From positions 1 through 52,731 of the forward strand of contig JADGOC010000008.1 of the NCBI GenBank assembly GCA_017883165.1: 52,731 bases of DNA, in the 5' to 3' direction. Below the pieces are notes generated by a model, which did not search any database, was not told where the DNA came from, and saw only the letters and a program-made list of their open reading frames with translations. Source of the stretch: Acidobacteriota bacterium (GTDB lineage Bacteria > Acidobacteriota > Vicinamibacteria > Vicinamibacterales > CAVVIG01). A program made the position numbers and the translations under genes. Positions 35,528 to 43,174 of this stretch are shown piece by piece (position 1 is the stretch's first letter; each line of letters opens with the position of its first letter).

Positions 35528-36880
35528 TCAGGGGAGCATGAGCCGGGCCGTTTCGATGGCCTCATCCAGGGTCGTCACTTTGCCGTCGAGCTGCTGCTCG
35601 TACACGCTTTTCAGGATTTCTCCGACGCGAGGACCTGGCGCGATACCCAGCGCGAGCACGTGCCGCCCGAGGAGAATCGGCGCCGGCGGCCGGTGCTCGA
35701 CGCCGAGCAGCCGCGCGCGCTCGAGAAACCAGTCCATCGCCGAGCAGTCGAACTCGCCGGGCCGGCGGCCGGTGCAGTCGGCTTTCGCGAGGCGCGCGAG
35801 CAATTCGAGATCCACCTTCTGCGCGAGCCGGCGAAACGCGCCGTCGCCCACTTCGTCGCGGACTTTGAACCACATCCCCGGCTTCAGATGCTGCGCCACC
35901 ATGCCGACGACCTGGCGGCGGACGTCGTAGCCGTCGATCGAATGCACGTTGATCCGATCCAGAAACGCGATCGCCGGCGCGACGCCCTGCTCCTCGTGAT
36001 CGATCGACCGCATCCGCCCATCGGTAAACGCGGTCGTGGCCGGCTTGCCGAAATCGTGGCAGACGGCGCCGAGCATCACGGCAACTTGTTGAGGCCGCGG
36101 CAAGTCGTCGATCCGCAGGCGCGCCTGGTCGATCACCTGGAGGTTGTGTACCCACACATCGCCCTCCGGGTGCCACTCCGGTTCCTGCGGGCAGCCGGTG
36201 AGCGCCTGCAGCTCGGGAAACAGCTTCTCGACGACGCCGAGCTCCATCGCGAGCGCGAAGCCGATCGACGGGCGCGGCGCGAAGAGCAGCTTCTCGAGCT
36301 CGCCCCAGACGCGCTCGGCCGGCAGATCATCGAGCGGAATCGCCCGGCACAACGCGTGCGCGGCGGCGTCGAGCTCGAACTCCAGGCGCGCGGCGAATTG
36401 CACGGCGCGCAGGACGCGCAGGCTGTCGTCGCCGAACGTTGCCGGATCGACCACGCGAAGGAGCCGGCGGGCGATGTCGCCGCGGCCGTCGAACGGATCC
36501 AGGTACTCGTCGGTGAGCGGATCCCAGGCGATCGCGTTGATCGTGAAGTCGCGCCGCCGCGCCGCGTCCTCGATCGACATGCCCGGATCGCCGGCGACGT
36601 CGAAGCCGCGATGGCCGCGGCCCGACTTCGATTCCCGGCGGGGCAGCGACACGTCGATGTCGCCGAGCTTGTAAACTTGAAAACTCTCGCCGACCGTCTC
36701 CACGCGCCCGAACGGTTCCAGCAACTGGCGGAGCCGATCGGCCGGGACGCCATACACCTCGATGTCGATGTCCTTCGACGGCCGCCCCATCACGCGGTCG
36801 CGTACCCAGCCGCCGACGACGAGCGCGCGTCCGCCGTGTGCGCGTACGGCGGCGGCGATTGTACGGGCCTGTTCAAGCAC
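35528..36880 (-). CDS. cca: CCA tRNA nucleotidyltransferase / poly(A) polymerase family with HD domain
   Basis: 450 residues from a GTG. The head domain has ALVVGGWVRDRVMGRPSKDIDIEVYG, with the GGxVRD motif and catalytic DID. RRDFTINAIAWDP, DPFDGRGDI and LRVLRAVQFAARL complete the class II core. The C-terminal half contains the HD-type metal site (VMLGAVCHDFGKP), as in E. coli Cca. The enzyme adds or repairs the 3' CCA of tRNAs. There is no Shine-Dalgarno; the start overlaps the end of a 31-codon ORF, so coupling is likely. Confidence 0.92.
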   Translation of the reverse strand: MLEQARTIAAAVRAHGGRALVVGGWVRDRVMGRPSKDIDIEVYGVPADRLRQLLEPFGRVETVGESFQVYKLGDIDVSLPRRESKSGRGHRGFDVAGDPGMSIEDAARRRDFTINAIAWDPLTDEYLDPFDGRGDIARRLLRVVDPATFGDDSLRVLRAVQFAARLEFELDAAAHALCRAIPLDDLPAERVWGELEKLLFAPRPSIGFALAMELGVVEKLFPELQALTGCPQEPEWHPEGDVWVHNLQVIDQARLRIDDLPRPQQVAVMLGAVCHDFGKPATTAFTDGRMRSIDHEEQGVAPAIAFLDRINVHSIDGYDVRRQVVGMVAQHLKPGMWFKVRDEVGDGAFRRLAQKVDLELLARLAKADCTGRRPGEFDCSAMDWFLERARLLGVEHRPPAPILLGRHVLALGIAPGPRVGEILKSVYEQQLDGKVTTLDEAIETARLMLP

Positions 36881-36968
36881 GCTTGCGCCCGAACGTCTGG
36901 ACGACGCGATCGCAGTCGACGTGGATACGCGTGCCGGCCAGCATGGCGACGACGCGGTTTGAGCTCAT
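36873..36968 (-). CDS. Possible 31-residue leader ORF coupled to cca
   Basis: ATG at 36968 to a TGA overlapping the cca GTG by 8 bp (GTGCTTGA). The peptide is basic at its end (VVQTFGRKRA). A TATCCT hexamer ends 9 nt before the ATG, giving an almost leaderless mRNA. No homologue is known to me; it could be a coupling leader or chance. Confidence 0.3.
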   Translation of the reverse strand: MSSNRVVAMLAGTRIHVDCDRVVQTFGRKRA

Positions 36969-36998
36969 GTGGGTGGCAGGATAGCATTGCTGTGTCGC

Positions 36999-38144
36999 AT
37001 GGATCCCGCCATCCGCCTGCTGCGCGACCTGGTCGCGATCAACTCCGTCAACCCGACGCTCGTCCCGGGCGCGCCGGGCGAAGCCGAGGCCGCCGCCGCG
37101 GTCGCCGCGGCGATGCGCGGCTTCGGGCTTGACGTGCAAATCAATGATGCAGCGCCGGGCCGGCCGAACACCATCGGCATCCTCGAAGGGCGGCGGCAGG
37201 GCCGGACCCTGATGTTCTGCGGCCACGTCGACACGGTCGGTGTCGCCGGCATGGACGCGCCGTTCACGCCGGTCCACAAAGACGGCCGCCTCTACGGCCG
37301 CGGCGCCGAGGATATGAAGAGCGGCGTGGCCGCGATGATCGACGCCGCGCGCGTCGTGGCCGAATCGGGCGGGCTCGACTCGGGCCGCCTGATCATTGCC
37401 GCCGTCGTTGACGAAGAGCATTCGAGCATCGGCGCTGATGCGCTGGTCGCCGAATGGAGCGCCGACGCCGCCGTCGTCACCGAACCGACCGGGCTCGAGA
37501 TCGCGGTGGGCCACAAGGGCTTCGCGTGGGTGGAGGTCGAAGTGCGAGGGAGGGCGGCGCATGGAAGCCGGCCCGCCGAAGGGGAGGACGCGATTCTGCG
37601 GATGGGGCGCGTGCTGCGGCATCTCGAGGCGCTCGATCGCGATCTGCAGACGCGGCGGCCGCATCCGCTCCTCGGCAACGGCTCGCTGCACGCGTCGATC
37701 ATCGAAGGCGGACGCGAGTTGAGCAGCTATCCCGATTGCGCGCGGCTTCAGATGGAGCGGCGAACGCTGCCGCACGAGCCGGTCTCGATCGCGCTCGACG
37801 AGGTGCGCGCGATTCTCGAAGGGCTGCGGCTCGAGGATTCGACCTTCCGAGGCACCGCGCGCGGAGTATTCGGCCGTCCTGCCTACGAACTGCCAGCCGA
37901 CCACGAGCTGCCGCAGATGCTCGCCGATGTCGTGCGCCACGTCGGCGGCAGTCCGCGCATCGGCGGCGCGAGCTTCTGGACCGATGCCGCCGTGCTCGGC
38001 CATGCGGGAATTCCGTCGGTGCTCTTCGGGCCCGGCGGCGCAGGACTGCATTCGACTGAGGAGTACGTCAATCTTGACGATGTGACGATGTGCCGGAATG
38101 CGCTCGCCGAGCTGGCGCGACGATTTTGTAACTCTTCTTTGTAA
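36999..38144 (+). CDS. M20 family metallopeptidase (ArgE/DapE-like)
   Basis: 381 residues from the ATG at 36999. Motifs are LMFCGHVDTVGVAGMD (metal His and Asp), LYGRGAEDMKSGVAAM (bridging Asp), VVDEEHSSIGA (catalytic Glu pair), TEPTGLEIAVGHKGFAW, and RAAHGSRPAEGEDAI in the lid domain. The C-terminal GPGGAGLHSTEEYV supplies the last metal His. Substrates could be an N-acyl amino acid, succinyl-diaminopimelate or a small peptide; no linked arg or dap gene helps decide. It diverges from the cca leader region. Confidence 0.9.
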   Translation: MDPAIRLLRDLVAINSVNPTLVPGAPGEAEAAAAVAAAMRGFGLDVQINDAAPGRPNTIGILEGRRQGRTLMFCGHVDTVGVAGMDAPFTPVHKDGRLYGRGAEDMKSGVAAMIDAARVVAESGGLDSGRLIIAAVVDEEHSSIGADALVAEWSADAAVVTEPTGLEIAVGHKGFAWVEVEVRGRAAHGSRPAEGEDAILRMGRVLRHLEALDRDLQTRRPHPLLGNGSLHASIIEGGRELSSYPDCARLQMERRTLPHEPVSIALDEVRAILEGLRLEDSTFRGTARGVFGRPAYELPADHELPQMLADVVRHVGGSPRIGGASFWTDAAVLGHAGIPSVLFGPGGAGLHSTEEYVNLDDVTMCRNALAELARRFCNSSL

Positions 38145-38179
38145 CTGCGGCTGACGTACGCGGCCCGTGTCTGAATCCG

Positions 38180-38485
38180 CTACGCGACCCGCCTTTCGCT
38201 GACGAGACGCAGCCGATGGAGTGCGGCACGCGGCTCGGCGCGTGCGGTCACAGTCGGCCGAGGCTCAGTCAGTTCCCATCCTGGTGTCTCGTGCCCGCAC
38301 GACGCACAGAGCAGAAACATCCGATCTTCTTCAAAATGCATCAGGCTGTCGTGCCCGTGCAATCCGCAGTACGCCTGCTGGAGCCATCCCAGCATGCGCG
38401 CGCCCATTCCAGCGTCCGCCCGATGCGTGTGTCCGGCCAAGCTGAGGGTCTCGCCCGACGTCATCTGGGGGTAGTGGGTCACCAT
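38180..38485 (-). CDS. Small CxxC protein, function unknown
   Basis: 101 residues. The central part YCGLHGHDSLMHFEEDRM followed by LLCASCGHETPGWEL contains a CxxC and a CGLHGHD His/Cys cluster, probably metal binding. The basic C-terminus (LHRLRLVSERRVA) might contact nucleic acid. GGAGG lies about 11 nt before the ATG, somewhat far. The 195 bp between its start and the proline dehydrogenase end hold no gene I can support; an imperfect palindrome lies at 38557-38571. Confidence 0.62.
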   Translation of the reverse strand: MVTHYPQMTSGETLSLAGHTHRADAGMGARMLGWLQQAYCGLHGHDSLMHFEEDRMFLLCASCGHETPGWELTEPRPTVTARAEPRAALHRLRLVSERRVA

Positions 38486-38680
38486 GGTTCCTATGTCCTC
38501 CGGGCTCGTTCTGTGTCCTGTCTAGAAGGACGCTCCGAAACGGGCTCGCGGTCCAGGTGACTTCAAGTTACGTGCCGTGCTGCCCTTGTCCCCTGTAACT
38601 GTTGATGAAATGGGTCTTGCGGCTAAGCTCTGCCTTAGAATGGCTAGACGATCGTGTTCGGGTGGCGGGAAATCGCTTAC

Positions 38681-39616
38681 CTATTTTTCACGAGCGAGGC
38701 CGCGCAGGACGAACGCGATGTTGGCCGGCCGCTCGCCGAGCCGCCGCATGAAATACGGAAACCACTCACGGCCGAACGGCACGTACACGCGGACGTGGAA
38801 CCGATCGGCCATGAGGCCGGCCTGCAGATCGCGGCGGATGCCGTACAACATCTGAAATTCGAAGCGGTCCGATCCGACGCCGTGTTCGGCCGCCCACGTT
38901 TTGGCGAGATGAATCATCGCCGGGTCGTGTGTCGCGATGGCCGGATAGCGGCCTTCGACGAGCAGCACCTTCATCATGCGTTCGTACGCGGCGTCGACGT
39001 CTTCCTTCTTCTGATACGCGACGCTCTTCGGTTCTTTGTACGCGCCCTTCACCAGGCGGATGCTCGCGCCGAGCGCGTTGATCCGCGCGAGGTCCTTTTC
39101 GCTGCGGTACAGCGCTGACTGCAGCACGACGCCCATCTCGCGGTAGCCCTGCTGCCACATCGTCTCGAAGATTTCGAGCGTGACCTCGGTGTACGGCGAG
39201 TTCTCCATGTCGACGCGGACGAAGAATCCGGCCGGTTCCGCGCGATCGAGAATGCGCCGCAGGTTGTCGATCGCGCTGGCCTTGTCGACGTCGAGTCCCA
39301 GCTGCGTCAGCTTCAGCGAAATATTCCTGCCGACGCCCGCCTCGACGATCGCGTCGACGACGCGCAGGTACCCCCGGGTCGCGGCATCGGCGCCGGCCAG
39401 GTTCGCGACGCTCTCGCCGAGCAGGTCCAGCGTGTGCGTGAAGCCGCGCGTTTCGAGCGCGCGCGCGACCTCGATCGCCTCGGCGATCTCTTCGCCGGCG
39501 ATGAACCGGCGCGCGAAGCTCGTCGGCCGACGCATGCCGAAACGCGACGCCACCTTCTTGAGCGCCCCGCTGTGAGCGAGAATGGAGAAGAAAGCCTTGG
39601 ATGCGCCGTCGAGCAT
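38681..39616 (-). CDS. Proline dehydrogenase
   Basis: 311 residues, the size of the monofunctional Thermus/Deinococcus type rather than PutA. It is an FAD TIM barrel oxidising proline to pyrroline-5-carboxylate. Segments include ISLKLTQLGLDVDK, FVRVDMENSPYTEVTL, VVLQSALYRSEKDL, IRLVKGAYKEP, AIATHDPAMI, FEFQMLYGIR, and the conserved proline-binding ending VYVPFGREWFPYFMRRLGERPAN. The ATG shares one base with the stop of the upstream acyltransferase. A P5C dehydrogenase gene is not in the window. Confidence 0.93.
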   Translation of the reverse strand: MLDGASKAFFSILAHSGALKKVASRFGMRRPTSFARRFIAGEEIAEAIEVARALETRGFTHTLDLLGESVANLAGADAATRGYLRVVDAIVEAGVGRNISLKLTQLGLDVDKASAIDNLRRILDRAEPAGFFVRVDMENSPYTEVTLEIFETMWQQGYREMGVVLQSALYRSEKDLARINALGASIRLVKGAYKEPKSVAYQKKEDVDAAYERMMKVLLVEGRYPAIATHDPAMIHLAKTWAAEHGVGSDRFEFQMLYGIRRDLQAGLMADRFHVRVYVPFGREWFPYFMRRLGERPANIAFVLRGLAREK

Positions 39617-40737
39617 CAGTGCGTCCGGCCCGGCGTGACGAGCAGATGTTCGATCGTGCGGGCGTAGTAGCGGAGGACGCTGCGCTCGCGCACGCGGAAG
39701 CGTCCGCGCTCGGCGACGATGATGCCGCGCGTCTCGAGCGGTTCGGCGGCTTCGTCGACCGCCTGCTTGCCGCTCGTGACGCCAAGGTTGGCGTGGCGCG
39801 CGCAGAGCTCCTCGATCAGGCGGTCGATCCGCCCTTCGAGATCGCGGCGCGTGATGGACGGCCGCATCGCGGCCGCGAAAATCGCCGTGGGCAGCACTTT
39901 GTAGCACGCGCCGATCCGCGCGCGAATGAGCCGCGTCAGCTCGAGCAGATCGCCGCGCGACTGCACATCGCGGTGGCCGGCCGGAATCGGCGCGCCGAAG
40001 GTGACGAAGGCGCGCGACCAGTAGCCGACCGCGTAGCGCACCATTTCCGCGAGCTCGCGCGCGAACGGCCGCTGGCGCTTCTTCACTCGCTGCCGCGCCA
40101 GGATGTGGTCCTCGAGCACCAGGTCGTAAGCGATCGCCGTGGGAATGATGACGAGGTTCGGGCAGTCCGCTGACAGCGCGGCGCTGATGAGCCCGGTCTT
40201 CACCGCCTTGATCTCGCCGCTGTAGCTGCGCCCGCCTTCCGGATAGAACAGCAGATCGTGGCGCTTGAGGACCTCGGCGACGTACGCCTTGAGCGTGATG
40301 AGATACGCGGGATCCTTGGCGTTGCGCCGAATCGGAATCGCGCCGGTGACGTGCCGGTGAATCAGGCCGAGCGGCCCGCCGAAGAGATTGATCCCGGCTG
40401 CGATGACCGGCGGGCGCACGCCGTTGTCGTCGAGCACGAGCGGCTCGACGAGATAGTCGGTATGGCTCTTGTGGTTCGAGGCGTACATGATCCGGTGCGC
40501 CTTGACCGCGCCGGTCACGTGATACAGGTTCTCCTGCTTGCGTTCGATCTTGCGCAGGATCGGATACAGCGGATGCTGCAGCGCGCGGTAAATCTTGTAC
40601 CGCTGCGTCGTGCGCAGCTCGTCGAGATACCCGTTGACTCGTTCGCGCGCCTCGGCACCGCTGGTGCCGTACCCGCCTTGCAGGTACTTGGCGACCTCTT
40701 CGTGCGCGAGGACGGCTTCAGTAATGTCGTCCAGCAT
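39616..40737 (-). CDS. PlsB-like glycerol-3-phosphate acyltransferase family protein
   Basis: 373 residues, much shorter than E. coli PlsB (about 800) but with the acyltransferase core: YASNHKSHTDYLVEP (HX4D), GAIPIRRN, LLFYPEGGRSYSGEIKAVKTG and VIIPTAIAYDLVLED. The YPEGGRSxSG and IPTAIxYD blocks are closer to PlsB/GPAT than to PlsC. It probably acylates the sn-1 position of glycerol-3-phosphate at the inner membrane. A C-terminal winged-helix-like region (ERGRFRVRERSVLRYYARTIEHLL) resembles PlsB C-termini. TATAGT (minus strand, 40749-40754) ends 11 nt before the ATG. Confidence 0.85.
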   Translation of the reverse strand: MLDDITEAVLAHEEVAKYLQGGYGTSGAEARERVNGYLDELRTTQRYKIYRALQHPLYPILRKIERKQENLYHVTGAVKAHRIMYASNHKSHTDYLVEPLVLDDNGVRPPVIAAGINLFGGPLGLIHRHVTGAIPIRRNAKDPAYLITLKAYVAEVLKRHDLLFYPEGGRSYSGEIKAVKTGLISAALSADCPNLVIIPTAIAYDLVLEDHILARQRVKKRQRPFARELAEMVRYAVGYWSRAFVTFGAPIPAGHRDVQSRGDLLELTRLIRARIGACYKVLPTAIFAAAMRPSITRRDLEGRIDRLIEELCARHANLGVTSGKQAVDEAAEPLETRGIIVAERGRFRVRERSVLRYYARTIEHLLVTPGRTH

Positions 40738-40749
40738 CGGAGATTCGGA

Positions 40750-41751
40750 CTATAGCATGGCGCGGCAGAGCGCATCGGTGAACTCGGTAGTCGTCGCCGA
40801 GCCCTTGAGATCGCGCGTGCGCGTCGCGCCCGACGAAAGCACAGTCTCCAGCGCCTTCATGATGCGGTCGGCGGCCGCCACTTCGTCAATGTGGCGCAGC
40901 ATCAGTACCGCCGAGAGCAGCAGCGCCGTCGGGTTCGCGACGTTTTTCCCCGCGATGTCGGGCGCGCTGCCGTGCACCGCTTCGAATACGGCCGTCTCCG
41001 CCCCGAGATTCGCCGAGCCGACGACGCCAAGGCCGCCGACCAGCCCCGCGCACAAGTCCGACACGATGTCGCCGTAGAGATTCGGCATCACCAGCACGTC
41101 GAACTGCCCGGGGTTCATCACCAGGTGCATGCACGCGGCGTCGACGATGCGTTCGTCGTACACGATTTCGGGATATTGGGGCGCCGTCGCGCGCACGCAT
41201 GAGAGAAAGAGGCCGTCGCCGAGCTTCATGATGTTCGCCTTGTGAATCGCCGTCACGCGCTTGCGGCCATGGCGGCGCGCGTAGTCGAACGCGAACTGCG
41301 CGATTCGCGTCGACGCACGCTCCGTGATGATCTTCAGGCTCTCGACGACGCCCGGCACGACCTCGTGCTCGAGGCCCGCGTACAGATCCTCCGTGTTCTC
41401 GCGGACGATCACGAGATCCACGCCCTCGAAGCGGGCCGGCACGCCAGGAAGGTTCCACACGGGCCGCAGGTTCGCGTACAACTCGAGCGCCTTGCGCAGC
41501 CCGACGTTCACGCTCGAGAACCCTTCGCCGATCGGCGTCGACACGGGCCCCTTTAGCGCGACCGTGTTCCGGCGGATGGAGTCGATCAACTCGACCGGCA
41601 GCGCCTTCCCGGTGCGCTCAAATGCCTGCACGCCGGCGATGTGGCGTTCCCACTCGATGGACACGCCAGCCGCGGCGACGACGCGCAGGACCGCCGCCGT
41701 CACTTCGGGGCCGATGCCGTCGCCGGGAATCAGCGTAATCGTGTGGCGCAT
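40750..41751 (-). CDS. Isocitrate/isopropylmalate dehydrogenase family (NAD-IDH-like)
   Basis: About 333 residues. ITLIPGDGIGPEV opens the fold; GPVSTPIGEGFSSVNVGLRKALELYANLRPV is close to NAD-dependent isocitrate dehydrogenases and homoisocitrate dehydrogenases. VRENTEDLYAGLEHEV, KANIMKLGDGLFL, NLYGDIVSDLCAGLVGGLG and FEAVHGSAPDIAGKNVANP are further motifs. The VRENTED segment and ANLRPV favour isocitrate over isopropylmalate. I use ATG 41751; GTG 41760 overlaps the upstream stop and is an alternative. Confidence 0.88.
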   Translation of the reverse strand: MRHTITLIPGDGIGPEVTAAVLRVVAAAGVSIEWERHIAGVQAFERTGKALPVELIDSIRRNTVALKGPVSTPIGEGFSSVNVGLRKALELYANLRPVWNLPGVPARFEGVDLVIVRENTEDLYAGLEHEVVPGVVESLKIITERASTRIAQFAFDYARRHGRKRVTAIHKANIMKLGDGLFLSCVRATAPQYPEIVYDERIVDAACMHLVMNPGQFDVLVMPNLYGDIVSDLCAGLVGGLGVVGSANLGAETAVFEAVHGSAPDIAGKNVANPTALLLSAVLMLRHIDEVAAADRIMKALETVLSSGATRTRDLKGSATTTEFTDALCRAML

Positions 41752-41752
41752 G

Positions 41753-42241
41753 TCACTCACGGATGTACCAGGAAAGCAGCACCAAGCCGAGCACGATGTC
41801 GACGGTCATGAGCCTCGTCGACATCGCGTGCAGCGTATCGAATCGCATGCGGAGCGGATCGGTCTCCGGCAATGCGTTGATCGGGCCGGACACGCGCGAC
41901 TGAAGCTGGGCGATCTCGCGGGCGACCGGCACGCCGGCGTACGCCGCCACCGCCAGCATCGTCAACACGATCGCGGCGCGCGGAAGAAAGGCGCGCGGCG
42001 AAGGGCCGACGAATTTCATCATCAGCAGGCACAGAAGGATGACCGCGCCCGACCCGTACGCAAGCAGGTAGAAGCGCCGCAGGATGTCGCCGAAGAGCGC
42101 GCCGGCGAGCACGCGGCCGGTAGCCGGGTCCTGCGCCTGCAGCACCCGGAACGTCGCTGGAGCAACGACCAGGCCGAGCACAATCATCCCACCGAGCCAG
42201 ACGACGAGGGCCAGAAGCGCGACGAACCGGATGGCGGACAT
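41753..42241 (-). CDS. DUF4149 membrane protein
   Basis: 162 residues with about four hydrophobic helices (residues 6-30, 52-75, 84-102 and 142-160). LGGMIVLGLVVAPATFRVL is the typical DUF4149 N-terminus. The family is of unknown function. The ATG at 42241 has a TATAAT ending 6 nt upstream and no useful Shine-Dalgarno. It heads a minus-strand run with the IDH-like, PlsB-like and proline dehydrogenase genes. Confidence 0.8.
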   Translation of the reverse strand: MSAIRFVALLALVVWLGGMIVLGLVVAPATFRVLQAQDPATGRVLAGALFGDILRRFYLLAYGSGAVILLCLLMMKFVGPSPRAFLPRAAIVLTMLAVAAYAGVPVAREIAQLQSRVSGPINALPETDPLRMRFDTLHAMSTRLMTVDIVLGLVLLSWYIRE

Positions 42242-42247
42242 CCCTTT

Positions 42248-42255
42248 ATTATAAT
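42248..42255. promoter_or_regulatory. Shared palindromic divergent -10 (ATTATAAT)
   Basis: ATTATAAT is an exact palindrome. Read on the plus strand it gives TATAAT at 42250-42255, 7 nt before the TTG at 42263. Read on the minus strand it gives TATAAT at 42253-42248, 6 nt before the ATG at 42241. Both genes are predicted leaderless. Confidence 0.6.
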
Positions 42256-42262
42256 TGCAGGC

Positions 42263-43159
42263 TTGTTGTATTACGGCGGACCAGGATGGGAGGAGCGCGC
42301 CATCGAGTGGCTGATCGCGCGCATTCTCGACGCGCTGGCGCGCGGCGACGCGGTCGGTCCGCTCGCACTGACGCTGCTGCTGCGCCGTTACTGCACGACT
42401 GATCGCGCGGAGCTCGCTGACGCTCTCGGGCCGGCGCTTGCTGCCGCCGCCGCGCGCGAGTTTGATAACCCGGTGCCTGCCGACGCCGACTGGCTGACGC
42501 TGTTCGTCGAGAGCGCCGCGGTCTCCGACGATGCGCGATTGCGCGGCGCGGGGGAGCGGTTGATCGCGGCGCTGCGGCGGCAGTGGGCCGCAGTGGGAGT
42601 GGAGCCAGCCACTTGGTCCATTGGCGCGTGTCTGATGGCCGCGGATCTGGTCGATCCGCGAGAGCTCATCCCCGTCGCCATCGACGAGCTCGAGCGCATC
42701 GTCGGCGCCGTGTACCGGCCCGGCGTAGGCCTCGGAAACCTCGTGACTGTGCCGGAGGCCGTACGGGGTCTCCTTGGCGATCACGTCCGCGCCGCGTCGG
42801 CGCTGCTGACAGCCCACGAGCGCACGGGCCGGCTGCCGTACGCGATGCTGGCCGAAGAGCTGATGCAGTTCATGCTGCGGACGATGTCGGACACGTACGA
42901 AGGCGGTTTCGTCGATCGGTTCGGGGACTCGTGCAACAAGTCGCTCATCCTCAACTGCGAGGCGGCGCGGGTGCTGATGCGGCTAGCCGCGCTGCACGGC
43001 ACGCCGGCGTATCGCAACGCGGCCGTGCTGGCTCCCGGCGTCGACTACGCGGAGGACGCCGCTCGCGTTCTGGTGTCGTTCGAACCGGAATTTCGCGATC
43101 ACGGCGTGAATGCCGCCGTGTTCGGTATCGCGCTCACCGAGTGGGCCCGTCGCTCGTGA
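42263..43159 (+). CDS. Helical protein of unknown function, possible alpha/alpha-hairpin fold
   Basis: 298 residues from a TTG (42263, or 42266). No ATG exists near the N-terminus, and the promoter at 42250-42255 fits this start. The sequence is Ala/Leu rich and helical. The segment around residue 180-225 (LLGDHVRAASALLTAHERTG, MLRTMSDTYEGGFVD) followed by NCEAARVLMRLAALHGTPAYRNAA resembles the hairpins of the DUF255/YyaL and N-acylglucosamine-2-epimerase groups, but the thioredoxin domain of YyaL is absent. I cannot assign a reaction. It is 15 bp before transketolase on the same strand. Confidence 0.72.
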   Translation: MLYYGGPGWEERAIEWLIARILDALARGDAVGPLALTLLLRRYCTTDRAELADALGPALAAAAAREFDNPVPADADWLTLFVESAAVSDDARLRGAGERLIAALRRQWAAVGVEPATWSIGACLMAADLVDPRELIPVAIDELERIVGAVYRPGVGLGNLVTVPEAVRGLLGDHVRAASALLTAHERTGRLPYAMLAEELMQFMLRTMSDTYEGGFVDRFGDSCNKSLILNCEAARVLMRLAALHGTPAYRNAAVLAPGVDYAEDAARVLVSFEPEFRDHGVNAAVFGIALTEWARRS

Positions 43160-43174
43160 TAAACTTTGCGTCCC

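Noticed and set aside
38563-38576. Sigma-54-like site GGCACG-N4-TTGA on the minus strand
   Set aside because: The -12 GC is GA, and no enhancer-binding-protein gene or clear upstream site is present; one match in 52 kb is expected by chance.
42263-43159. YyaL/DUF255 protein with thioredoxin domain
   Set aside because: Only the helical hairpin part is loosely similar; the thioredoxin domain and its CxxC are absent.
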